Assembly: GCA_963921195.1 (NCBI GenBank)
Contig: OY992537.1
Span: 55,948,313 to 56,012,312, forward strand
Direction of reading: 5' to 3'
DNA from: Pegoplata infirma
Taxonomy: Eukaryota > Arthropoda > Insecta > Diptera > Anthomyiidae
DNA length: 64,000 bases
The translations under genes were made by a program, and so were the position numbers. Below the pieces are notes generated by a model, which did not search any database, was not told the DNA's origin, and was given only the letters and a program-made list of their open reading frames with translations. This document shows positions 54,390-64,000 of this stretch, in pieces. How positions within the stretch are numbered: the first letter of the stretch is position 1; each line of letters begins with the position of its first letter.

Positions 54390-56005
54390 CATATGTGATA
54401 TTTTATAACATAAGTTGTTAGCCTTTCCTTAATTTTTTTTATGTACGAAAAAGTTTTTATTGAATTATTGTGTTATCGTTATTTTGTTTATTTTAATTTC
54501 TTTTGTTTAAAAACAAACCATTAACTATTATTTTAAAAGTTTAAAAACTATTCTATTTTGCGAAATGTCAAATTTCGTTCAAGTTTTTTTTTTTTAATAT
54601 AATTTTGAAACGAAGATGTTTTTTACGGCAACGACGCGCCGCGACGCTCATAATTACCACTATAATATGTATTTTATATTTTAAATTAAAAAAGTTCTAT
54701 TTTCTAAAATTATATTATCACTCAAAAACTTATGAAAATTTTATCACAATTTGGTCTAAGAAATGTTAGCACAAGAAAAATATAAGTATGTATATTAAAA
54801 AACATATACAAAAACTTTTTTCGAATTTCGTCGAGCAAATTACGATTCCTTTTGGTCTTAGAACTTTCTTTTTAAAGTTTTAGCCAAATCCGACAATTAT
54901 AACCCGTGCAGCATGTGGGTTAAAATAAAAGAAACCAAGTTTTTTTTTCGATTTTTTTAATTTTTTTCCCTATTATTTAACTTGACTAGTTTTTCACGAC
55001 AAAACAAATTGTTTTAGTGGAATAAGACTTCAAAATTGACTTCAAAACAAATTTGAGAGCGTTTATTTTTTTTTTTACTTTTGAGAAGAAACGATATCAG
55101 TTTAGTTGTTCTTAATGATAAACCTTCATATTATTTTTTTATTCACATGCCTTTTTGTATTCATATTAATTTTTTATTAATATGTTTTATTAATAATAAT
55201 ACCGTTGCTAGCCAAAACTAAAAAAATAAAATAATATCAAATTTTTCGAAGTCAATTTTAAAGTTACACTTACGCACTAAAATTAAATTTTTGTGGTTAA
55301 TAAGCGCTGGTCCAGTTAATTATTAGTTAAAAAAAAATTAAAAGTCGATTTTTTTTGTTTGAATATTTTTTTTTAACAATTCGATTTGTCTAAAATTTTA
55401 AATATAATAGAGTTTTTAGATCAAACGCAACCATAATTTGACTGGATATGGATTAAATTCGACAAAAGTAGTTTTTCGTGCCAACCTAATGTACAATAGG
55501 ATTTCAGAAAATTTTTAAAAACACATGTCACCCTTCTAAATAAATATAAATTGTATTTCAGAAGTTTTAAATTGAATTTCAAATAGTAACTTTTTAAATT
55601 TTTAAAGTAATTGATAATTTCTGTTAATTAATTGAAATTTCTGAAATATACTTTGTAGTTTCTGAAATATAATTTAATAATTTTTGAAATTCTTTTGATA
55701 GACATTGTTCACAAATGAATGGAAAACGTTTTCCGCAATTGTCCTCACAAAAAGAGTAGAATCTATAGTTCTAACTTTGTTTTAAAAATAATGTATGAGA
55801 ATAGTTGTGGAGAAACGCCTGCAGTTCCAATTGTGATTAATCTCATTAACTCTGAAAATATAATTCAGTATTACAGAAATGCAATTGATAACTTTTTAAT
55901 GCCATTATAACTCTGTTGACACTAATTTGTAATATGCACTTGGAAATATAATTATTTTTGTTTTTACGACCGACCGAAACAATGAGCACCATAATTCAAT
56001 CTATA
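54390..56005. other. AT-rich DNA without recognisable genes
   Basis: A GC-rich island ACGACGCGCCGCGACGC stands out near 54631. A 63-codon plus frame at 55719-55910 (ends IIQYYRNAIDNFLMPL) looks mildly protein-like but is not recognised. Confidence 0.4.
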
Positions 56006-56008
56006 CAC

Positions 56009-56469
56009 ATTAGGGTGGATCAATTTGAACCTCCTAAAAAATTTAAACCTTAAAAGGGTTACATTTTTAGCTTCCCGAAAATGAAAATGCATATATATAT
56101 ATATATAGCCATATAAAAAAATGATTCTATATCAAATTAGTGTGGATAGAACTTTGCGTCTGAAAAACAATTAAAAAAAGCTGTTCGTTACTAAATACAA
56201 AAAAATCACAATTCAACATTTTTCTTCTTCAACTTTTTGTTTCTTAAATTAATTCACAGTACAAAACTCTTAATACTTTAAAAATTTCTTTCTCATCTTT
56301 AAATACGCAACCTATTCCAACAAATTCCAAAAAAAAAAAACTAATACAGATTGTGTACTGTGAATAAAATTTTGAAAAACTAAGAAAAAAAAAAAGATTT
56401 GGAAAACTAAAAGAAATACTTTTTTCTGGATTTAATTTTGTTCACTTGTACAAATTGAACCACCCTAAT
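56009..56469. mobile_element. 461-bp MITE with ATTAGGGTGG ends
   Basis: Inverted ends ATTAGGGTGGATCAATTTGA and TCAATTTGxxC-type partner reading CAAATTGAACCACCCTAAT. They match the candidate ends of the two-gene element at 45904 and 54381, so this may be its non-autonomous derivative. It contains a (TA)n tract (56091-56107). Confidence 0.7.
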
Positions 56470-56474
56470 AAAAG

Positions 56475-57310
56475 AGAAAAGAAATATTTTACCTTGTAAA
56501 AATTTGAGCCACATAGGTCAAAGACAGCATAGGACTGTCAAGACTCGGATTTTTTATGGTTGTTTGATGATTTGAAACTTTGTCCAAAGTTTCTATTAAC
56601 ATCCATTATGGTCACCACTATTGATTCCCCTGGCAATGGTATATTCGGGAACATCAAATATGTTTTATGTTCTTTAATTTGTCGTAACAAATAGCGATTC
56701 AATGAAGACACAAATTATCACATACAGCACCAAAACAAAAGTATATTGGGAATCCATCCATACACAGGTGTTGCTATTGCTTTGAATTACAATTCTTGCC
56801 AATTTCCTTAATCCTCTGAAGTTAACGAGTTGACCATGAATAATGCGTAATAATTATAGTAAAAAAGCCGTACAATGAAAAGACTTTGAATGTTTTATTT
56901 TAAATAATACTTTTATAAATTTATTTATATATTTTAAACGATATTTGTTTTCTTTTTAACAAATTCAATCAAATTGAAATAATTTTTCACGTTACATAGA
57001 ATTTGACGCTTTGAGATGACAAAGAAAAAAATAAATTAGTGGTCACAAAATTTATCGTATAATTCGATAATTCTAATGATGTGTTTTTTTGTACACAAAA
57101 AAAAAAGATTAGCAGAAACTAATAAAGTTTTTAATTACATTTTAGAAGTTATCAATTGCATTTTAAAAACTCAATTGAATTTTTTGAGAAACAGACAATG
57201 TTTTTTAAGAAATTATTTAAAAAAAGTGGCTGAAGCCTAGTTGGTAGACATTTCTCTGATCAAAAACAAAAATATATTGCAGATAGAACTTTTGATGCTG
57301 TAACCAACAA
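56475..57310. other. Unassigned AT-rich DNA with coding-like minus-strand fragments
   Basis: On the minus strand 56830-56520 has short open pieces (LVNFRGLRKLARIVIQSNSN, MFPNIPLPGESIVVTIMDV, NPSLDSPMLSLTYVAQIFT followed by GTAAAA) in shifting frames. They look like a decayed gene, but I do not recognise a family. Confidence 0.3.
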
Positions 57311-57321
57311 AGACAAAAAAA

Positions 57322-57854
57322 ATGTCGGCGGACCATGGTTCTCGAGTTATGGGCCTCCAAAGTTCCGATACCTAATTTGATATATCTTCTTCAATAATGC
57401 TCCGATCAGACCAAGATTGGTTTCATTCGAAAGCTTGTTCAAATACCTTTTTTGACATTTAAAAAAAAAATGGATTCATTAACCCATTGTGGCACAACAC
57501 AAAATTTTAGATTTTTAAACCAAAGTTTTTGGAGAAAATGTGTTATATTTCAAAATAATGCCTTATTAAGGCATTTTGTATGACCAGATTTAAAGCTTAG
57601 ATATTAAGCTTTAATTTGAGCTTTCATTGGACCTTTTAACCCTTATAGAACCGGAGTTATAGACTGTTAACCATTGGATTCATTAGCCAACAATGGGTTG
57701 ATGAATAATTTTTTTTATGTCAAATTAAAGGTTTTTGAATAAGCTTTCGAATGAAACCAATCTTGGTCTGATAGAACCATTATTGGAAAAGATATATCAA
57801 ATTAGAAATCCGAATTTTGGAGGTCCATAACTTGGGAACCATGGTTCGCCGACA
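57322..57854. mobile_element. Foldback MITE
   Basis: TGTCGGCGGACCATGGTTC at 57322 is inverted at about 57836-57854 (GAACCATGGTTCGCCGACA). Arms of about 160 bp include GATATATC, CAAGATTGGTTTCATTCGAA and its inverse. Confidence 0.7.
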
Positions 57855-57859
57855 ATTTT

Positions 57860-58750
57860 TTTTCCTTTGCTAATTTTGAAAACAGTTAAGCATATATGAT
57901 ATCTGCATTTTCGAACTTTTTATCAGGGTTTTTGTATTTGAATTTCTATAAATTTAAGTTATTGTTTGAAAGTACAAAAAATAATTATTTTGATTTTATT
58001 GAAAAACTATAAAATAAAATTTATACTTATTTAGGTTAATAATTTCTTAAATCAAATTTCATTGGGTGCCAGAAATAAGGGTCACGTATTTTAACTTTTT
58101 TCTTACTTTTTTTAAAGAATTTTTAAAAAGAAACTTTTCTATAATAAGAAAAGCCCTTTTAATTGGGTAATTAAGTAGAAAAATATATTTTGTGCTTTTA
58201 TTGTATTTATTGTTTTCTTACTAGAAACAAATTTGAATTGTGTTTTTTTTAATTTATGCTTTTATTTTTATACATATGACTTCTTACCAAAGTATATAGT
58301 GCGTGAGAACTTATTCTTGTTTTACTCTTAAAAATAAATCCAAAATACAAAAAAAAGTAATTTGCTTTATTTATATATCAAAAATTAAAAATTTAATACA
58401 TTTTTTTTTTCAATAATATGAATTTTTTTAATTTATGTCATTAATTAAAAAAAATTGAATTGCCTTTTTTACTTGTTAAATATGTATTTAAAGCAACAAA
58501 AATACTGTCATGTTTTCTATGTTTATAACAAAATTGTCGACTTATTTTCCTTTCTTACAAATAAATTTTTTAAAATATATTAATGGTATTTTCATTTAAA
58601 AGGTATACTCTCCTGATTTAGTTAAATTTTTAATGAAATAATGATACTATCAATTATTTCGTTGTTTGAAACAATTAAATTTTTAATTGAATATATTTTA
58701 AAAGTCAATTACTAAATAATCATATTTATTAAATTAGTAATTGAAATTTT
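57860..58750. other. AT-rich DNA without recognisable genes
   Basis: No credible frame or repeat beyond A/T runs. Confidence 0.35.
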
Positions 58751-58754
58751 TGCC

Positions 58755-59554
58755 ATAACCAATCATTATTTTGATTGACTAGAAATAAAAAATTGATCAA
58801 ATTTTTGATCAAAATCGAAAAAAATTTAATTGAAAAAATATTCAATTAATCACCTACAATTTGATGATTGATATAACAATTTTGTTTATCGGAGGAGTTT
58901 CAATTAAAAAAATAATTGAATCCGCGTTTTTGTTGATTGAAATTCGTTTTCAATTCTTTCTGTGACATGGTTACGGTAGTGTTAATTTTTTTAGAGCTAA
59001 GTCGGGTATTTTTTATTCATCTTTGAACAACATTGCCAATAAAACGTTTACATTTACATTTCCCAATATAAAATAATTCTTTTATAGATCGTAGGAAAGA
59101 TGTGAGACTGGAGCCTTTAGCTTTGCATTTATCTTCAGTGAAGTATTTGTCAAGCAAGGTATTCAATTTTCTAACAATATTTCGTTTGCATATAATTCCA
59201 ATATTAATTTAATTTATTTGAATAGATTAATCCAAAAATATACAAAATAATCGGGGTTTACTTTTTTATTGTTGGCAACATCTTGGAAAGCAAAAAAAGA
59301 TAAATTTTTTGATAATTTTGTCATAAGCTTACAATTCATTTGTTAATTCAATCATTATTTTGATTGACTATAAGTAAAAAACTGATCAAATATTTGATCA
59401 AAATCGAAAAAAATTTTGATTGAAAAAATTTTCTATCAATCACCTACAATTTTATGGTTGGTATAACAATTTTTTTGATTGGAGGAATTTCAATCAAAAA
59501 ATTGATTGAATCCGCGTTTTTGTTGATTGAAATTCGTTTCAAATTTTTTCTGTG
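58755..59554 (+). repeat. Direct pair of MITE-like repeats, about 588 bp apart
   Basis: About 58755-58967 and 59345-59554 share TTATTTTGATTGACTA, ATCACCTACAATTT, GAATCCGCGTTTTTGTTGAT and end in TTCTGTG. The second is followed by TA and interrupts the exon-like segment at 59557-59654. The interval between them holds an exon-like piece (59090-59160) bounded by TTTTATAG and AAGGTATTC. Confidence 0.55.
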
Positions 59555-59556
59555 TA

Positions 59557-59654
59557 CCAAAAGCAGGAACATCGTGAGAAGGCATATGTTTCAAACTACT
59601 TTCGGTACTTATTGATGTTGGTGCGGCTTGTGATGTTGACGGAAATGGATCCAT
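59557..59654 (-). CDS. Possible first exon of an unknown gene, interrupted by a MITE
   Basis: The minus-strand ATG at 59654-59652 opens MDPFPSTSQAAPTSISTESS followed by LKHMPSHDVPAFGT, 32-34 codons of low-bias Ser/Thr/Pro-rich sequence, and then runs directly into a MITE end (TA then CACAGAAAAAATTTGAAACG). The open frame and composition suggest real coding sequence. No family recognised. The rest of the gene is not identified. Confidence 0.35.
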
Positions 59655-59689
59655 GTTTAAAATTAAATATTAATTAATTAATTTATAAG

Positions 59690-59843
59690 TTTAAATTTTG
59701 TTTAAAATTGCTAATGTGCTAAATGAAGTTTACAAGATATTTGTGCTAACAGGATAATCTCAACTAAATATTTGCTAAAGGTTAGCTTACTAGCATTAGC
59801 AAACAAAAATTAGTAAATCTACTAATGTATTATTTTTAGTGTA
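59690..59843. repeat. Right-end fragment of the 21469 MITE
   Basis: AAATTGCTAATGTGCTAAAT, GAAGTTTACAAG, AACTAAATATTTGCTAAAG and TAGTGTA match 22205-22347. Confidence 0.65.
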
Positions 59844-59849
59844 CGGAAA

Positions 59850-60065
59850 ATATCTTGGGATCTCAGAATTTTTCTACAAAAATTAGAGACATTTTTCGTA
59901 TTGAGCAATTCACTATACGAAAAATTTCTGTGCGTCTGAGAATTTTGAAATACGAAAAATGTGTCAGAGAATCTCAGAATTTTTCAATACGAAAAATGTC
60001 TCAGAGTCTGATTATTATTAACAAAAAGTGTCTCAAAAACTGAGAACTTTTTCTGCACGATAAAT
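59850..60065. repeat. Minisatellite fragment, TCTCAGAATTTTT units
   Basis: Four or five degenerate units of the TCTCAGAATCTGAGA family with TACGAAAAATG in place of TATAGAAAAAGTG. Confidence 0.6.
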
Positions 60066-60069
60066 CAAT

Positions 60070-61430
60070 AGAATCAATTGATTTTCTATATAAAAAATGT
60101 AAAGTCGAATATCCAAATTTTATTTTAAAAGCCGATTTTATTAATTTTTTGGGGGCTTGTGGTAAGGCTGTTTGATTTTATTAAAATAATGTGTTTTTTG
60201 ATATCTATTTTAAAAATGTTCTTAGACGTTTTCTGCATTAATATGATTTATAATCTAAAAAACTTTGAAAAATTATATGAAATATTCAAAAAGGTGCCCC
60301 GGAGCTTTGAGCTTTTACACGTAAACTAAAATTTAAGAATTTTTAAAGAAAAGTTGCATAAATTTTCAAGTTCTTTTTAAAAAAATAATTCAACATAAAT
60401 AAACATACAACAAGGTATCGTATTAGGAGATTTTGATGTATTAAAAAGTTTAAATGTCGAATATTATTTACAAAACTTACTTCGCACAATGGACCTTTTG
60501 TATTCAGATAAAAAATTGCAGAATCAAAAAGTAATCTGTGCTAAATTTATTTATAAAATCCAGCTCAACAAGAGAAGTTATTCAGGTTTAATAATAAAAC
60601 CCTACAAAACATCTGCATAAAATGTTCATTCATTTAAGAGACATTAAAAGAAGTGATTAAATATGTTGATGTTATTGACACCTTTTAATTTGCAAAGAAA
60701 AAACAAAACAATCTTTCATTAATCCGTCACTTTATAAACAAAAAAAAAAGTAAAATTAATTTCTTAAATAAAAAAAAAATCGTTGCTGAAAAATGAGTTT
60801 AAAATTTCTTCTACAAAAAAAGTGGGTCAAGACAAAATTAAAAACAAAAACAAAAAAAAAAAAAAGTTTAAAAAAAGTCACAGCATTTAGTGGCTTTAAT
60901 GATAATGCTAAATAAATGAAATCGAGATTTACACACTTGTATCACATTTTTCAGATTCATCACTATTGTCGGCCTAATCGAAACACATAAATTTAATTAT
61001 GTTTTTTATGTATTTTTTTTAAACAATTTTTATGTTTGAGTTGAAAAAACAAAGAAAATCGTAATAAAAACAAAAAACATGATAAATAAAAAAATTATTT
61101 AAAAAAATAAAAATCAAAAGGAAACGATAAATAAATTTACAATAGCCACACAAGAAAGAAAAAAATGAAGAAGCTAATAAAAAGTAAAATGGTAAAAAAA
61201 AAACTTAAATTTATGTATAAATTTTTTTTATTAAAAATCATTGAGGTAGGTCGGGGAATCTTCTGTCGACATGATTATTATGATTGACTGAATGACTGAC
61301 TAGCAGAGTGACCGACAAAATGACTGACTTACAACTGGGAAGTTTTTGCATTCAAGCATTGATTACTTAGCTTTTTTTGTTTGTGTTTTATTTTATTTGT
61401 TTTTCTACTTATATATTTGGATTTTTATAC
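60070..61430. other. AT-rich DNA without recognisable genes
   Basis: Long A-rich tracts (60740-61210) and a GACTGACT-like stretch (61280-61330). No credible frame. Confidence 0.4.
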
Positions 61431-61506
61431 CCTACACCAATCAATGGTATAGTGGGTTGGTGCTGATGTTGGCAATTATCCCAAAAATTAGTACTACATT
61501 AAAAAA

Positions 61507-62312
61507 ACAAGTAGAAAAGTTAAATTTGACATTGCCGAATCTATGAATACCCTCCACAATGCCTTTTTTAAAGGATAGTACAAGTAAAAAAAATTAACAA
61601 TTTTGATTAGAAATATTTTATTTTGGGTAAAAAACTCTTTTTTGTCATTAAAAAAAAATAAAAATAAAATTTTTTTTTTTTACTGGAAAAATATTTTTTA
61701 CTGTAAATATATTTTTTTTAAAGAAAAACTAAAACTTTTTTGAGTGTAAACATTTTTTTTTGAATGTAAAATTTTCTTCGAGTGTAATTTTTAAGTTACC
61801 AATGCTTTTAAAACTAAACAAGTTTAAAAAGCATTGCTTTAAAACTAAACAAGTTTGAAAGGCATTGTTAAGTAAAGTAGCCACCAATGCTTTCAAAACT
61901 TGTTTAACGGCAACGGCAAAGATACTTGACAAGCTTCAGCACTCTCATTATTGTCTTTCGAAAGTTATCGTGTTGTTTATCTCGTAAATTCGCGAAACAC
62001 CGTTGCCGAAATTTACTCTTTTGCTCATAATTTTTGAAACACTGGACCGATTTGACTGGATTGCAATACCAACCTGACGAGGTAAATGACCAACATATAT
62101 GCCAAACTTTAGTAGCCTCTGTAAAGTCATTCAAAAGTTAGCGTGTTTCCTACGGACAGACAGACGGACGGACGGACATCGCTAGATCGACTTAAAATCG
62201 ATCGGGGATCATGAATAAATACACTTTATGGGGTCCTAGATCAATATTTCGATGTGCTACAAACGGAATGACAAATTTATATATACCCTCTATCACTAGA
62301 GTGGAGGGTATA
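61507..62312. repeat. U-family repeat, inverted copy 3
   Basis: Opens ACAAGTAGAAAAGTTAAATT with TGAATACCCTCCACAATG and closes with GACGGACGGACGGACATCG, CACTTTATGGGGTCCTAGAT and TAGAGTGGAGGGTATAA. Opposite orientation to 17959-19124. Confidence 0.65.
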
Positions 62313-62769
62313 ATAACTGGGAGTGTTAAATTTGGCTGTGTCAAATCTATTATACCCTCCAACATGAAAAACAATTGCAGAGGCGATTTCTGGGCGGGTA
62401 AAAACACGGTGGGAATATCTTAAAAATGTTTACTTCATTTATTATGCTTTTTGCACTCACAGAAAAAAAAAATTTGTCAATTCAACTAATTTCATTGTTA
62501 ATACAATTAAACATTTAATTGAAACCGAGCCTACATGGGATATTGTCAATACAACAATGACTTTTGTAACTTTTTTAAAAAAATAAATCTAAAAATAGAA
62601 CAATCTAAAAATAGAAATAAATAAACTAAAAAAAAATATAAAAAAAATCATCCATCTACAACTGGCATCCATATTTATGCTTGACTAAACAGCATATTTA
62701 AAAAACACTAAAAAAAGAATGATAAAAAAATCTAAAATAAGAAAAAAAAAATATCTAAAAAAAATCATC

Positions 62770-62841
62770 CACCGCCCCCTGGCATCGAACCCGCAACGTT
62801 CGTGCTACAAGTCTAGCACACTACCACCGTGCTATTTCTCA
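62770..62841 (-). other. tRNA-like module, copy 1
   Basis: Minus-strand A box TAGCACGGTGG (62834-62824) and B box GGTTCGATGCC (62791-62781), 43 nt apart as in genuine tRNAs. The cloverleaf is degenerate; tRNA-derived or SINE-like. Confidence 0.55.
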
Positions 62842-62975
62842 TATATATTTATAGTTGACTAAATGTGTACATAAAGTGTCTGTAGAATCAGTGTATACTC
62901 TTTGTTGTTTTTACAATAATAAAAAAATGTGGCATTATATTTAAAAATTGTCACAAATTAAAAAAAAAAAAAGTG

Positions 62976-63047
62976 TTCCGTCAACAGGCAGCGAACCCGC
63001 AACCTTCATGATTCGATTCTGGCACACTACCACCGTGCTATCGTCAC
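62976..63047 (-). other. tRNA-like module, copy 2
   Basis: A box TAGCACGGTGG (63040-63030) and B box GGTTCGCTGCC (62997-62987), the same spacing as copy 1. Flanks (AAGTGTCYGT, TCAYATATAT) are also shared with copy 1. Confidence 0.55.
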
Positions 63048-63605
63048 ATATATGTTTGCTTGATTAAATGAGTTTATAAAGTGTCCGTTAATAAAATAAA
63101 AATAAATTTTTGTCACATTAACAATATACATTGTTGATACAATTAAAAACGTTGTTGAACTAGTATTTAGTTGTTAACAATTTGTTTGGTTACTTTTGAT
63201 TTTACGATATTTTTTTCTGTGACTAAAGCTTTACGATTTTATCATTACTTAAATTATTTTCTAATATCAACGCCCACAAAGGCTGGAGGACCTAAAAAAT
63301 TATATTTTTTTAAGTCCATTTGGTCTAAGTGCAACACTTTGAACATCTTAAAGCATAAAAAATGTTTCATTTTTTTTTTTAAATACAAAAAACTTGTAAA
63401 AATTTACTTTTTTAGGTAAAAAATCTGATTCTGCCCTCTGATCCGATTCTGCCCGTTTATGGACTTAAACTTCCTCTAAACAAAACACATATTCATGCCA
63501 AACTTCAGAGGCCTAGCTCTTTTATTTTGGACTGCATCGTGTCTTATACGGACGGACAGACATACAGACATTCTGAGAATGTCTTAGATTCGATCAAGGA
63601 TTATA

Positions 63606-64000
63606 AAGGGTGGTTAAATTTGAAGGGCCGATGTTGATTTTGAATAAACCACAAATTATTTAGGAAATTATTGTCATTTCTTTTTATTATGATATATTGG
63701 TATGGTTCAATTATGTATAGAACAAAATATCGGACCAAAGGCCGCCGCGACTTCGGCGGCACACCTCCAACCGATTGTCCAAATTTTCGATGACGCTGAG
63801 GCATAATTGAGGTTCTATGCCGTTAATGTGCCGAATTGTATCGTCTTTTAGCTCTTCAATTGTTTCTGGCTTATCGTCGAACAGATTTTCTTAAAATAAC
63901 CTCAAAGAAAAAAGTCCAACGGTGTCAAATCACATGATTTTGGCGGCCAATTCAAATCGCCACATCGTGAGATAATACGGCCATTGAATTTGTCGCTCAA
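63606..64000 (-). mobile_element. 3' end of a mariner-like element, running off the window
   Basis: The terminus AAGGGTGGTTAAATTTG follows TA at 63604-63605. The transposase tail lies inward on the minus strand. The other end is beyond position 64000. Confidence 0.7.
63711..64000 (-). pseudogene. Mariner-like transposase, C-terminal part, disrupted
   Basis: Reading inward from 64000 on the minus strand: LSDKFNGRIISRCGDLNWPP and then KSCDLTPLDFFL, the segment around the third catalytic Asp in insect mariner-like enzymes (CDLTPLDFFLWG in relatives). The Trp codon is replaced by TGA at about 63900, and a frameshift follows near 63880; a second frame then reads LFDDKPETIEELKDDTIRHI and VIENLDNRLEVCRRSRGG to a stop at 63713-63711. 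The protein is therefore inactive. The earlier catalytic residues lie outside the window. Confidence 0.82.

Larger units (their letters stand above)
62457..63222. mobile_element. MITE with two tRNA-like modules
   Basis: CACAGAAAAAAAAAATTTGT at the left and ATATTTTTTTCTGTG at the right are inverted ends; ACAATTAAA and TTGTTAATAC words flank the centre. Two tRNA-like modules about 206 bp apart lie inside on the minus strand, within a tandemly repeated segment. Confidence 0.6.
62321..63605 (+). repeat. V-family repeat, copy 2, split by a MITE and capped by a mariner end
   Basis: 62321-62456 has GAGTGTTAAATTTGGCTGTG and ATTATACCCTCCAACATG; 63224-63605 has ATCAACGCCCACAAAGGCTG, CTAGCTCTTTTATTTTGGAC, GGACGGACAGACATACAGAC and AATGTCTTAGATTCGATCAA. 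The MITE at 62457-63222 lies between them and the mariner-like element truncates the right end. Confidence 0.6.

Overview
The window is AT-rich, repeat-saturated eukaryotic DNA with spliced genes. An insect acid-lipase gene, jockey-like retrotransposon debris, a Penelope-like element, a mariner-like transposase end and abundant TA-flanked miniature transposons together suggest a higher fly (Diptera, probably Calyptratae). The taxon is inferred. Only one ordinary host gene is recognisable; nearly everything else is mobile DNA or its remains.

Layout. 1-6.5 kb: a 274-bp near-perfect palindrome, interspersed repeats, a foldback element with a 9-bp target duplication, and a minisatellite. 6.5-12.1 kb: four minus-strand exons of an acid lipase. 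The 4.7-kb intron that splits the nucleophile elbow is filled by nested repeats, including a foldback element with CACTG ends and 313-bp subrepeats. 13.0-13.9 kb: a decayed jockey-type reverse transcriptase. 16.0-21.5 kb: a 4.8-kb foldback element with a 10-bp target duplication, itself inside an older element. 21.5-45 kb: many copies of a few interspersed families (named here T, U, V and E after their shared boxes), two hAT-type MITEs in opposite orientation, and long A-rich arrays built on GATGAAAAAA.

45.8-54.4 kb is the most interesting part. A 795-residue protein with paired zinc fingers and the D, D, C(2)C, MH, E signature of the CACTA/CMC-type transposase fold lies 8 nt upstream of a spliced six-exon gene for a SAM-domain protein (470 codons once an insertion is removed). 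The pair looks like a two-gene DNA transposon; candidate ends (ATTAGGGTGG ... CCACCCTAAT) lie at 45904 and 54381. The SAM gene has itself been hit twice: by a 486-bp TA-flanked MITE carrying a tRNA-like module in exon 2, and by a Penelope-like element (GIY-YIG endonuclease end, inverted pLTR-like arms, hammerhead-like motifs) in intron 3.

54.4-64 kb: AT-rich DNA with two small exon-like remnants, foldback MITEs, a MITE with two tRNA-like modules, and the damaged 3' end of a mariner-like transposase that runs off the window.

No bacterial, viral or CRISPR features were seen. Transposon families were assigned from motifs read by eye; no database search was possible.
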